NCBI RefSeq assembly: GCF_023333595.1
Contig: NZ_JAIQZM010000031.1
Location: forward strand, 1-64,000
DNA length: 64,000 nt
Origin: Argonema galeatum A003/A1
GTDB lineage: Bacteria > Cyanobacteriota > Cyanobacteriia > Cyanobacteriales > Aerosakkonemataceae
Direction of reading: 5' to 3'
Shown: positions 1 to 8,800 of the stretch, piece after piece
How the letters are laid out: each line of letters begins with the position of its first letter
Position numbering within the stretch: the first letter of the stretch is position 1
Translations under genes and position numbers: made by a program
The notes under the pieces: model-generated
Told to the model about the DNA's origin: nothing
What the model saw: the letters and a program-made list of their open reading frames with translations, nothing else
Databases searched by the model: none

Positions 1-543
1 AGGAAACACCTAAAAGTTGAAAGGCAGCGTAAAGACTTTGTTATAAAATTAGCAAGGTGCGTAATCCAGTCTAGTGATTTGGTAGCCATTGAAGACTTAC
101 AGGTAAAAAACATGGTAAAGAATCATCATTTAGCTAAATCAATTAGTGATGCTTCTTGGTCGATGTTTAGACAATGGCTTGAATATTTCGGTCAGGTATT
201 TGGAGTACCAGTTGTAGCTGTTCCTCCGAACTATACATCGCAGGATTGTTCTAATTGCGGTACGGTAGTTAAGAAAACTTTAAGTACTAGAACTCATCAA
301 TGCCATCATTGTGGGCATATTCAAGATCGAGATTGGAACGCGGCTATTAATATTCTAAATATTGCGCTATCCATCTTAAATAAAATGTTAGAAAATACCG
401 TCGGGCAGACGGGAATTAACGCCTCTAGAGAGAACGACCTCTGTTTAGTTGGGTCAACTCAATTAAGTAAGCCGACTCGTGGAAAGAGGAAGCCCAAAGA
501 GCAATCTTTGGAGTCCCGCGCTATATTTGGTACTCCGAATTAG
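1..543 (+). CDS. tnpB: TnpB-type RNA-guided nuclease of an IS200/IS605 element, 5' part missing
   Basis: The reading frame is open from the first base, so this is the C-terminal part of a longer gene (TnpB proteins are usually about 350-450 residues). Visible features are the RuvC-II region VAIEDL with its acidic Glu, a zinc ribbon made of CSNCG and CHHCG, and the RuvC-III segment DRDWNAAINI with its Asp. TnpB is a transposon-encoded nuclease guided by an RNA that overlaps the 3' end of its own gene. The stop codon at 541-543 is followed within 20 bases by what looks like the element's right end (about 544-560). No tnpA is visible. An apparent start at 79 is an internal TTG. Confidence 0.85.
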   Translation, partial: RKHLKVERQRKDFVIKLARCVIQSSDLVAIEDLQVKNMVKNHHLAKSISDASWSMFRQWLEYFGQVFGVPVVAVPPNYTSQDCSNCGTVVKKTLSTRTHQCHHCGHIQDRDWNAAINILNIALSILNKMLENTVGQTGINASRENDLCLVGSTQLSKPTRGKRKPKEQSLESRAIFGTPN

Positions 544-561
544 CGTCGGGAGGATGTCAAG

Positions 562-615
562 TAGTCTTACTTAGAGGTACGTAGAGGGTAGTCTTACATA
601 GAGGTAAATAGAGGG
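562..615. repeat. 27-bp tandem repeat, two units, next to the IS right end
   Basis: Two adjoining 27-bp units (562-588 and 589-615) share the core TAGTCTTAC and end in TAGAGGG; they differ at a few central bases. They begin just after the presumed right end of the TnpB element. Function unknown. Confidence 0.6.
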
Positions 616-704
616 CCGATCGCAAAAGCTGCTTTTTTGGGAATTATAAAATTTAACAGCCAGCACCACTAGCCTCTATAGTTCCACTTCGGATACTTAA
701 TCCC

Positions 705-2393
705 ATGAACAACTCGCCAGACTCTTCGGGTCCCCGCCCCTCCCGCAGCCGCTATCAGCCCAGCCGAGAACTAGGGCGAAATAGCGAAGGTAATATAGTC
801 ACCTATCTGGGGAAGGATAATGCTACTAATCAGCCAGTTATCCTGAAGCGGTTTTTGTTCGGTAAATCTGACTTGAAAGCGTCTGACAACCAGGTTTATC
901 AGCAACAAATTAAACTGCTGCGCGGTCTAAATCATCCCGGCATCCCGCGTTATTTAGATTCATTTCAGACAGCCGATGGTTTTTGTCTGGTGCAGGAATA
1001 CAAAGAGGCGAAATCATTAGCCGATCCGCGCAGTTTTGAACCTGATGAAATCAAGCGCATAGCAGTTTCTGTTTTAGAGATTTTGGTGTATTTACACCAG
1101 CAAAATCCACCTGTAATTCATGGAAATATTAAACCAGAAAATATCTTATTTGATGAGCAACTAAATGTTTATTTGATAGATTTTGGCTTAACTAAAATAG
1201 GATCTGGTACAGGTTTTCTGGCTCCCGAACAGCAAGATAATCGCCAAGTTACAGAAGCTATCGATTTATATAGTCTAGGCGCAACGCTGATTTCTTTGCT
1301 GACTAAAACCCAATCCACAGAAATTAATAAGTTAATTGATAACAAGGGAAAGATTAATTTTCAGAATTTAGTTTATCAAATTAGCTTGCGGTGGATAGAG
1401 TGGATAGAAAAAATGGTTGAGCCATCATTAGTCAACCGTTACACTAAAGCATCTGCTGCATTAAAAGCACTCAAGCCAATTGATGCTATCTGCATACCAG
1501 AAGTTAAATTTATTTCATCTAACCTGGAATTTACAGCTACTAAATTGGGTGAAAAACTGACTCAAACTTTCAACGTTAGTAACTCGAATATGGATGCTGT
1601 GTTGCAAGGTAATTGGTCAGTCGCACCCTCAAGCGGCGATCCGCGTCATCCGACTGGATCTCATGCTTGGATAAGTTTTAATCCCTCCAAATTTCAAAGT
1701 AACAGGACTGAGTGCAAAATTACGGTTGATACTAGCAAATTGATCGCTGATAAAACTTATGAACGTCAAATAATATTGCAAACCAATTCTTTCCCGACAA
1801 ACCATTCTTTAGTTATTAAAGTAAAAACTGCTCCCCTGGCTATTCTCAAACTGCCGCTTATTTCCCTAGCTTTGCTGTTTGTAATTGCTTCATTTGGCGG
1901 TCTTGCTGGTGCGGCATTGCTCGGTAAAGATGGGGCAGCTAACTGGTTAATATTAATCCTTGGGCTGGGAGTTGGTAGTGTGGCAGGAGGGGCGGCGGCA
2001 TTTTCTGCCACATCTTTATTGAAGAGGATAATAGGCATGATAGGCGGTCTGGCAGCTATAGTTGGGTTTCTGCCTGTAATGGGATCTGATGTTGATGTGA
2101 TCGTGGGATTTTTTCTGGGGTTAATAATTGCTGCGTTGGGGGGAGTTGTGGTCAAAAATCATCTGGAAAGGAAGTTTCCATTAGAATTGGCTGCAATAAT
2201 TTCTATCCTCACAGCAGGGTTAGGGATGAGTTTGGGAACGGAATTTATAGATGGATTATTGAATCCATTTGTGATGCTGGCTTTGGCAGGAACGGGTTTA
2301 CCGTTAGCTGCTGTTATTATGCGGCTGCATTTGCAGAATAAGACTTTGGTTGATAACTATCGAAAATCTGAGCGATATCTGATTAAGCCTTAG
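705..2393 (+). CDS. Ser/Thr protein kinase-like membrane protein, possible pseudokinase
   Basis: This 562-residue protein has a eukaryotic-type kinase fold at about residues 20-205. The Lys of subdomain II (VILKRF, K48), DFG (159-161) and APE (173-175) are present. The catalytic loop reads HGNIKPENIL, so the HRD aspartate is Asn141 (codon AAT), and the glycine loop is degenerate. Residues 255-375 look like an Ig-like sensor domain of cyanobacterial kinases, and residues 380-545 hold about six hydrophobic, glycine-rich membrane segments. The ATG at 705 is the only good start. Family knowledge says such proteins signal at the membrane by phosphorylation. Loss of the catalytic base suggests weak or no transfer activity, so a scaffold role is possible. 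Confidence 0.85.
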   Translation: MNNSPDSSGPRPSRSRYQPSRELGRNSEGNIVTYLGKDNATNQPVILKRFLFGKSDLKASDNQVYQQQIKLLRGLNHPGIPRYLDSFQTADGFCLVQEYKEAKSLADPRSFEPDEIKRIAVSVLEILVYLHQQNPPVIHGNIKPENILFDEQLNVYLIDFGLTKIGSGTGFLAPEQQDNRQVTEAIDLYSLGATLISLLTKTQSTEINKLIDNKGKINFQNLVYQISLRWIEWIEKMVEPSLVNRYTKASAALKALKPIDAICIPEVKFISSNLEFTATKLGEKLTQTFNVSNSNMDAVLQGNWSVAPSSGDPRHPTGSHAWISFNPSKFQSNRTECKITVDTSKLIADKTYERQIILQTNSFPTNHSLVIKVKTAPLAILKLPLISLALLFVIASFGGLAGAALLGKDGAANWLILILGLGVGSVAGGAAAFSATSLLKRIIGMIGGLAAIVGFLPVMGSDVDVIVGFFLGLIIAALGGVVVKNHLERKFPLELAAIISILTAGLGMSLGTEFIDGLLNPFVMLALAGTGLPLAAVIMRLHLQNKTLVDNYRKSERYLIKP

Positions 2394-2424
2394 TTTGTCA
2401 ATGGTCATTGGACATTAGTCATTG

Positions 2425-2515
2425 GACATCTCCAGAAATTAAAGGTGCTAACCCTTGAACCCTTGTAGAGACGTTGCATGCAACGTCTCTACATTCTTTG
2501 AAAGGAGAAGTCTAT
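2425..2515. repeat. Dispersed palindromic element, copy 1
   Basis: It begins GACATCTCCAGAAATT and contains a perfect 28-bp palindrome at 2465-2492 (arms GTAGAGACGTTGCA). The same element recurs at 47820-47906, where both ends are intact inverted repeats (GACATCTCCA/TGGAGATGTC). Here the right end is decayed. It looks like a small non-autonomous element. Confidence 0.65.
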
Positions 2516-2530
2516 TGGACATCGGCCTTT

Positions 2531-2563
2531 AGAAACCCGGTTTCTCCAAGAAACCGGGTTTCT
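2531..2563. terminator. Hairpin between convergent genes
   Basis: The arms AGAAACCCGGTTT and AAACCGGGTTTCT (13 bp) are separated by 7 bases. It lies between the ends of the kinase gene and the convergent transporter gene, so it could terminate both transcripts. The same hairpin family recurs at 4916-4948, so it may equally be a mobile repeat. Confidence 0.4.
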
Positions 2564-2573
2564 GGGAGTTCAG

Positions 2574-3497
2574 TTACCGACTTTTGCCAAGTGCGATCGC
2601 CATCGATCCAGATACCACCAAAATCGCCCCAAACACTGCCAAAAGTGTGAGGCGTTCCGGTGCAACCAAAGTAGGTAGAAAAAACGACACGCCCCACATT
2701 CCCACCAAAGTTACAAGGGGCGCTAAAGCCAAAACTGCACTTACTTTTGATGCTTCCCAGTGTTCCAAAGATTCAGCAAAAGCACCGTAAGCGAATACAG
2801 TATTCAAAGCACAAAAAAGCAGCATTCCCAAATGTAAGGGATTGAGAGTTAATAACTGTTGGGGTGTAGCAACAGGACTAAACAATAATGCACAACTGCC
2901 ATAAATCAGCAACATGATATTAGAAGAAGGCAATTTTTGCAGCAATTGCTTTTGAGCCAAAGCATAAATAGCCCACGTCACTCCTGCCACTAACACCATA
3001 CCACTACCCAAGAGATATTTTGTTGGTTCTGTAATGAAAGCTCGTAATTGTTCGTTGAAGAAAAGAACCAATCCTAAAGTCAAAATACCTAAGCCTATCC
3101 ATTGGCGTAGGGTGTAACGTTCCTTGAAAACAAATACGCCTCCTAAACCCATTGAAACGGGAGCAAGCTGAATTAAAACTTCGGCGTGAGATGGCGAAGT
3201 GTATGCCAATCCTTGCAGGAAAAGCAAGTAGTTAATCGCTAAATAGACAATGGCAATACCTAGCAATTTCAGGGGGAGCGATCGCAGTTTTTCTACTGGT
3301 GGTAATTGCTGCCTTCCTGCTAAATACAAACCGAGCAAAACAAAAGCCACCAAAAAGCGAAACCAAGTCACAGTGTAGACATCGATCTCTTGCAGCGTTA
3401 CCACCAGCGCAATGGGTAGAATTCCCCAGAGGAAAACTGTTAGAAGAGATAGCGCTAATCCTAAACGCCATCTACCAGAACTTTGATGAAGTTGCAT
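2574..3497 (-). CDS. DMT-superfamily (EamA) metabolite exporter
   Basis: This 307-residue protein is almost entirely hydrophobic, with about ten predicted membrane helices arranged as two EamA repeats (roughly residues 12-145 and 160-300). The second half of each repeat has the expected Gly/Pro-rich helices (for example ALNTVFAYGAFAESLEHW). Its length matches the family's usual 290-310. Members export amino acids, metabolites or drugs across the inner membrane; the substrate cannot be read from sequence. The ATG at 3497 is followed upstream by a TCTAAAA heptamer tract. The gene is convergent with the kinase gene and apparently monocistronic. Confidence 0.85.
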   Translation of the reverse strand: MQLHQSSGRWRLGLALSLLTVFLWGILPIALVVTLQEIDVYTVTWFRFLVAFVLLGLYLAGRQQLPPVEKLRSLPLKLLGIAIVYLAINYLLFLQGLAYTSPSHAEVLIQLAPVSMGLGGVFVFKERYTLRQWIGLGILTLGLVLFFNEQLRAFITEPTKYLLGSGMVLVAGVTWAIYALAQKQLLQKLPSSNIMLLIYGSCALLFSPVATPQQLLTLNPLHLGMLLFCALNTVFAYGAFAESLEHWEASKVSAVLALAPLVTLVGMWGVSFFLPTLVAPERLTLLAVFGAILVVSGSMAIALGKSR

Positions 3498-3503
3498 TAT
3501 GGT

Positions 3504-3533
3504 ATTTTAGATTTTAGATTTTAGATTTTAGAG
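3504..3533. repeat. Heptameric tandem repeat abutting a start codon
   Basis: This is about four copies of the 7-mer TTTTAGA (TCTAAAA on the coding strand), beginning 7 bases upstream of the DMT transporter ATG. It is a cyanobacterial short tandemly repeated repeat (STRR). No Shine-Dalgarno sequence is visible between it and the ATG. Confidence 0.75.
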
Positions 3534-3675
3534 TTTGGATTGATTGCTAATCCCCAATCTAAATAAAATTGAGCATTGCCGCTAATTATTGTTGTTGCGA
3601 TCGACGGATAATTTCGCGATACTCCATTACCGCATCATATTGTTCAGATGGTTTGACAATCGCACTTTTTCTTAC

Positions 3676-3740
3676 GTAGGGACACGGCATCTACAAAATT
3701 ACTCTCCTAGCCAATAATATTATTAATGCCGTGTCCCTAC
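3676..3740. repeat. 65-bp hairpin element, copy 1
   Basis: The perfect 15-bp ends GTAGGGACACGGCAT and ATGCCGTGTCCCTAC flank an AT-rich centre. A near-identical copy of the same length lies at 5664-5728. This is the main content of the 371-bp gap 3498-3868. The rest of the gap holds a second dispersed segment (about 3784-3866) that is also shared with the 5.5 kb gap. Confidence 0.75.
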
Positions 3741-3868
3741 AGATGGAAATACAGCTAATAATAATGTTGTCGCCCTCAGCCAGACATCCCGACAAGCCCG
3801 ACCGGGAATTGATTCCCAGGCGGTTTATTCGACTGACGAAAAATCCCAAAAATGCGATCGCACCAATT

Positions 3869-4792
3869 TTATCCTCCAAACCTATCTAACAATTCATCTC
3901 GCGATAATTGCATCAGCAATCGGGTAAATTCTTCTGGTGGTAATTCTAACAACGGTTCGATAATTGACCTCAGTTCCTCATCCAAAACACCAAAGCGAAC
4001 GCGCAGCATATTTTCTATAACTAGACGTTCTCCTTGCTGAATTCCTCTTTGAATTCCTCTTTCAATACCTTGTTCCACACCTGATTGGACTGCTGCATCC
4101 AACCTTTCTAAATAAAGTGGTGATAATTCCATAATTAACTCCCTATCTTCTGAATCTAAATTTTGATTTGCTTCTAAGGTAACGCGCAGGCTATATAATA
4201 ACTCTAGCGCATTTATTCGCAAGGGATTATCCTCTGCCAGTGCGGTTAATTCGTTAATCGCTTGTTTCTGCACTGTTCCCTTCCCCAAAATTCTCAGCCA
4301 AAGTGTTTCTGGAGTGCGGGGTAACTGGTGAATGGCTACAATGGCTGTTTTCAAACCTTCGGCTAAAAAATAAATTCCTGGTAGCCAGTTTGCTTCGTCT
4401 GGTATTCCTCTAAAGGTATCGATTAAAAGTGGTGATGCGGTGGGAGTAAGAATCCATAAGTTTGGTAATTCAGTTTCATTGATGCGATTATTTAACCGTT
4501 TTACCTGACGTTCTAAATCGGCGTAAACGTCAAATAATTTACTTATGCAACTGCGAACTTGACTAACCGTGACGGCGTTGCGGAATGGTTCAAATATGGC
4601 GGGAGATGTGGCAAATCTACCTAATAATCCCAAGGTTTGAGCTTCGGTGCTTGGTGTGGATGATGGGGTAAACCATACATCGATTTCTCGCACTTCTCCG
4701 GCGACATTGCGGCTGGTTTCTACTTGTCCTAATCGGGTTAATAATTCTTTTAGGTAGTCTTTAGCAAATTGGTCGTGGGGAAAGCGAGTCAT
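3869..4792 (-). CDS. Rpn/YhgA-like PD-(D/E)XK nuclease with DUF4351 tail
   Basis: This 307-residue protein starts HDQFAKDYLKELL and carries a restriction-like nuclease motif EVREIDVWF (residues 33-41). The middle is variable. Residues 238-260 have Gln/Gly/Glu-rich repeats (EQGIERGIQRGIQQGE), and the end matches DUF4351 (MLRVRFGVLDEELRSIIEPL). Proteins of this family are often annotated as putative transposases, but Rpn relatives act as recombination-promoting DNA nucleases. They are multi-copy in filamentous cyanobacteria. A heptamer tract at 4795-4819 lies directly upstream of the ATG. It appears to be a single-gene transcript. Confidence 0.8.
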   Translation of the reverse strand: MTRFPHDQFAKDYLKELLTRLGQVETSRNVAGEVREIDVWFTPSSTPSTEAQTLGLLGRFATSPAIFEPFRNAVTVSQVRSCISKLFDVYADLERQVKRLNNRINETELPNLWILTPTASPLLIDTFRGIPDEANWLPGIYFLAEGLKTAIVAIHQLPRTPETLWLRILGKGTVQKQAINELTALAEDNPLRINALELLYSLRVTLEANQNLDSEDRELIMELSPLYLERLDAAVQSGVEQGIERGIQRGIQQGERLVIENMLRVRFGVLDEELRSIIEPLLELPPEEFTRLLMQLSRDELLDRFGG

Positions 4793-4794
4793 GC

Positions 4795-4819
4795 GATTTT
4801 AGATTTTAGATTTTAGATT
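4795..4819. repeat. Heptameric tandem repeat abutting a start codon
   Basis: TTTTAGA repeats (about 3.5 units) begin two bases upstream of the ATG at 4792 of the Rpn-like gene, occupying the normal ribosome-binding position. Confidence 0.75.
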
Positions 4820-4915
4820 GCCAGGTGTGGGGGTGGGAGAGCAAAGGATAGAAAGGATTTACCTAATTTGATTAGGTGAATTTTAATAATAGCATGAAGC
4901 GATCGCTTATGTCAA

Positions 4916-4948
4916 AGAAACCCGGTTTTTCTGAAAAACCGGGTTTCT
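4916..4948. terminator. Hairpin downstream of the 152-aa gene
   Basis: The arms AGAAACCCGGTTTTT and AAAAACCGGGTTTCT are separated by 3 bases. It follows the stop of the 4990-5448 gene on the minus strand, so termination is plausible. It is also a copy of the repeat seen at 2531-2563. Confidence 0.4.
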
Positions 4949-4989
4949 GAATTTGGAGCCGCTCGCACCTCCCATTATCCAAATATTTT

Positions 4990-5448
4990 CTATCCTGAAA
5001 TATTCCCTATCAAAACAGCAGATTCAATAATTGAAGATATTGGTGCAGGCGATAAAGCTTCTGCATCTATAAGTTCTTTCAATTTCTCAAAAATTAAAAT
5101 TTCTGTTTCTTCCCCATCTGTTAGTTTATCATAAAAATACTGGTCTGATAGCCATTCATCAAAAGCCAACTTTAACAGACCAGTTGGATAAACCTTAAAC
5201 CTCCAATATGAAGATAAACGATTGTCAATAACCTCAAACAACGGCGCGGGATTTTGCTGTGGATAATAAGTATATCCATCATCGCAAATATAGTACCAAA
5301 TGCTTCCCTGCCATTGATAGAGAGTATAAACAGTATATTCTTTACCAATTGTTAGTTGAAATTCAGTCTCTTTGCTACGACCTACAGCAGGGTCTAGGTA
5401 GGTTTCGCTCAGAAATGCTCCGGTATTAGCAATACAACGAATCCGCAT
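4990..5448 (-). CDS. Hypothetical protein, 152 aa
   Basis: I do not recognise a named function. The N-terminus MRIRCIANTGAFLSETYLD and a segment rich in Trp/Tyr (YQWQGSIWYYICDDGYTYYP) suggest a small soluble beta-rich protein. The acidic C-terminus (DGEETEILIFEKLKELIDAE) is probably helical. The overall composition recalls small immunity-type proteins of polymorphic toxin systems, but that is only an impression. It has an ATG start, no signal peptide and no operon partner. Codon use looks normal for the window. Confidence 0.65.
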   Translation of the reverse strand: MRIRCIANTGAFLSETYLDPAVGRSKETEFQLTIGKEYTVYTLYQWQGSIWYYICDDGYTYYPQQNPAPLFEVIDNRLSSYWRFKVYPTGLLKLAFDEWLSDQYFYDKLTDGEETEILIFEKLKELIDAEALSPAPISSIIESAVLIGNISG

Positions 5449-5479
5449 AATTTAATTACCTAGAGGTTTGTAGATGTTA

Positions 5480-5660
5480 TCCCGACAAGCCCGACCGGGA
5501 ATCAATTCCCGGTCTAATAGCGAAAGTCCGTTAAAACGGACTGAAGAAAAACTGTTTTATTAGTCGGTTTTAACCGACTTTCGCTATTAGCCTGGGAATT
5601 GATTCCCAGGCGGGTTATTCGGCTGACGAAAAATCCCAAAAATCCGATCGCACTTTTTCT
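5480..5660. repeat. Composite dispersed repeat with a nested 75-bp hairpin
   Basis: The outer segment (CCCGACAAGCCCGACCGGGA ... TCGGCTGACGAAAAATCCCA) matches 3784-3866 but is interrupted by a 75-bp near-perfect hairpin at 5515-5589 with ends TAATAGCGAAAGTC/GACTTTCGCTATTA. A related half-element lies at about 47599-47628. Together with the hairpin at 5664-5728 it fills most of the 369-bp gap 5449-5817. Confidence 0.65.
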
Positions 5661-5663
5661 TAC

Positions 5664-5728
5664 GTAGGGACACGGCATCTACAAAATTATTTTCCTAGCC
5701 AATAATCTTATTTATGCCGTGTCCCTAC
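5664..5728. repeat. 65-bp hairpin element, copy 2
   Basis: It has the same 15-bp ends as the copy at 3676-3740 (GTAGGGACACGGCAT and its complement), the same length, and only a few differences in the AT-rich loop. Confidence 0.75.
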
Positions 5729-5817
5729 ACCCTTTCGCACCACCAAAGAAACCCGGTTTCTCAATTCCTACAGCCAAAAAGCCCGATTTCCGAATATTCA
5801 AATCTGTGCAATTCCCC

Positions 5818-8800
5818 CTAACTATTCGTCCCTATCCCATCACAAACGCGGCGACGTTCATCATTTTCAGTCATACCATTATTCGGGTTTTTCAGATAGT
5901 CGCGCAACCAATTGCAACTGCGCCCTAGCAAATTATCTAAATCGAAATTCCATAGGATTATTGTCTTGTCATAACTACCAGAAGCGAGAGTTTTACCATC
6001 GGGGCTGAAACTGACGCTACTTACCGCACTGCTATGCCCTTTGAGGGTCGCTAATTCCTTACCGTCTCGACTCCAGAGTTTGATGGTGTTGTCATTACTA
6101 CCAGAAGCGATAGTTTGACCATCGGGGCTGAAACTGACGCTAATTACCTCACGGCTATGCCCTTTGAGGGTCGCTAATTCCTTACCCTCTCGACTCCAGA
6201 GTTTGATGGTGTTGTCCCTACTACCAGAAGCGATAGTTTGACCATCGGGGCTGAAACTGACGCTAAATACCCAATCGCTATCCCCCACCAAATTGTTGTA
6301 GTTTTTTACATCATGCACTAGCTGCGCTAACGAAGGTATAACCTGCATTTTGGTATCTGCTTCTTCTCCTCCTTTCTTCACAAGTTTCCCTGCTTTTATA
6401 GCTTCTATCAAAGCATCAAACTCTAACCCCAAAGGAAACAACTTTTGTGAAGATAAATTCAGCACAATACCTTGTGCATTTGCCTTTCCCTTTTCTGCTG
6501 TTGACCAATTAACCGCTGCAAAACCACCAAAACCAGTCAGCAAAGCCATCACTCCCGCCACTATCCCAATAGTGCGGCGACGGTTATTACGTTGTCGCTG
6601 AATACTTTTGGCCACAAACTCTCGCGCCACCGCTGTCAAAGAAACTGTATGATTTGACTGCCCCAAAAAATTCTCAGCTTCCGCCAGTCTTAAACCTTGT
6701 AGTAAATAATCAGCCCCTTTTCCCTTCTCTTCCCACTCTTGCGCTGCTGCTTCTATAGTCCGTTTTTGTCTCAGCGTCTCCCTGTTTTCATTCAACCACT
6801 GCCGCAATTTTGGCCAATAGCGAATCAAACTTTCGTGCGCTACATCTACTACTGCTACTTGTGCTGAATTTGAACCTTTGGCAATTAAAGTACTGGTGAC
6901 AATTAACTTAGCATCCGCTAATTTCTGAATTGTCTGCTGTATTAAGTTGTTTGATAATTGCCCCCCTAACCCCCCAATCCTGGGTGGTCGCCCCCCTAAC
7001 CCCCCAATCCTGGGGGGGACAAGACCCGACACTCGTTTTTCTTCGCCCCCAGATTTGGGGGGGTCGGGGGGGGCGACTAAATCTGCAATTCGCACTTGTC
7101 GGCGCGTATCTTCCGTTCCTTCTCCCAGTTGCGTCAGTTCCAAAAAAATCCGCTTTGCTGCCAACTTTTCCTCATCGGAAAAAGATTCATAAATTTCATC
7201 AGCGCGTTTTTGCAGCGTTCCCTTCAATCCACCCAATTTAGTATAAGTAGATAGCACCAATCGATTCATCGTTCGTCGCTGCCAAAGTTCCGTTAGCGTA
7301 TATTGCAATAGCGGCAAACTACCGGGAGAACCTTCTACATCCGCAAGCATAAGCGTTACTAATTCCCGTTCCACTTCCAAACCAACTTGTTTCGCAGGTT
7401 CAGTAATTGCTTGTTCTAATTCCTCCGCCGTCATCGGCGTTACCGTTATCAAATTTTCCTGGATCTTTTTAGCTAATCCTGCATATTCCTGTTCTGCACA
7501 TTTGCCAAAGAAATCAGCACGCATAGTCAGAATTATGGATAATTTGGAGAGTGGGAGAGGCGATATTTCATCTTGTTCATCCCCCTTTCTTAAGGGGGGT
7601 AAGGGGGGATCTCCCAGTTGTTCATCCCCCCTTCTTAAGGGGGGTAAGGGGGGATCTTCTCCCAACAAACACTCCAAAAATTGTTGCCGTTCCGTGTTAT
7701 CCTTACAAACAGTAAAAATTTCCTCAAATTGATCTACCAGCAACACCACCCGACTGTTAGCTGCTGCAACCAAACGCTTTAACCCAACAGCACCTAACCC
7801 GATCAATTCTTCAGCTTTTTGTAACTGTGAGGCGCGTTCAATTGTCGATAATTCCGGTTCTACAAATACTGCCGCTAAACTCTTCAGCGGATGTTCACCC
7901 GGTCGGAAAATATAAATTTTCCAACTATCGCTTCCCGATAATCTCTGACCTAACTTTAATTGATGCAATAATCCCGCTCTCACAACGGAAGATTTACCGC
8001 TTCCCGATGCTCCTAATATTGCGATAAAATTACCTTCTCTTACTTTATCTAATAATTCGTCAGTTAATGCGGTTCGACCATAAAAATATTTGGGATCTTC
8101 TTCATTACAATCAAAATAAGATAAACCTTTATAAGGGCAAATCCCACCCTCAACTGTCTGGGTAATTTCTTGTTGTTTACCTGTCAGGATAATCTTACCG
8201 CCAGAATTAGCAAAAATCGGTTTCTGGGTGGCAGTTTTCAAGGAAGAATTGATAAAATCTACCAGCGTGTAGTTTGTTATTACTCCTTCTAGATGCTGGG
8301 TGGGGTCAAGTCCTTGCAATAATGTAGAGGTGAGTACGCCATGATTTCCGCTTATCTCTTCATAAGCTACCTCAAATTCGCGGGAGGCGGCGATAAAACA
8401 GCGATCGCGTCCCTTCCCCCTATCCCCCGGATCTCCTTCCTCAAAATTGAGCAATTCCCCGCTATGACAGCAATCTAGCCAAATTATCTGCTGTTTTACC
8501 GGACTTTCCTGCAATAATCGCCTTAACCATTGCAGCGATAAGCCATAAAATCCTAAATTGGGGTTAACCTCGCTAGTAGCTAAAAATCCTTCTTGCATTC
8601 CCCCTTTAACTTTCCGCAGTCCATGTCCCGAAAAGTACAACAAAGCCGTTTCTGGGATATTCTTGCCTTCAGGATTAAATAGCTGGATCAGCGCATCTTC
8701 CAGTTCGCCAACGGAGACTTTAGTTTTCTTCCCTACGGTAACAGTACCGTCTTTGACGGCCTCCGGTAGCCTGCGGACGCGAAAATCGCCAAAATTGGTC

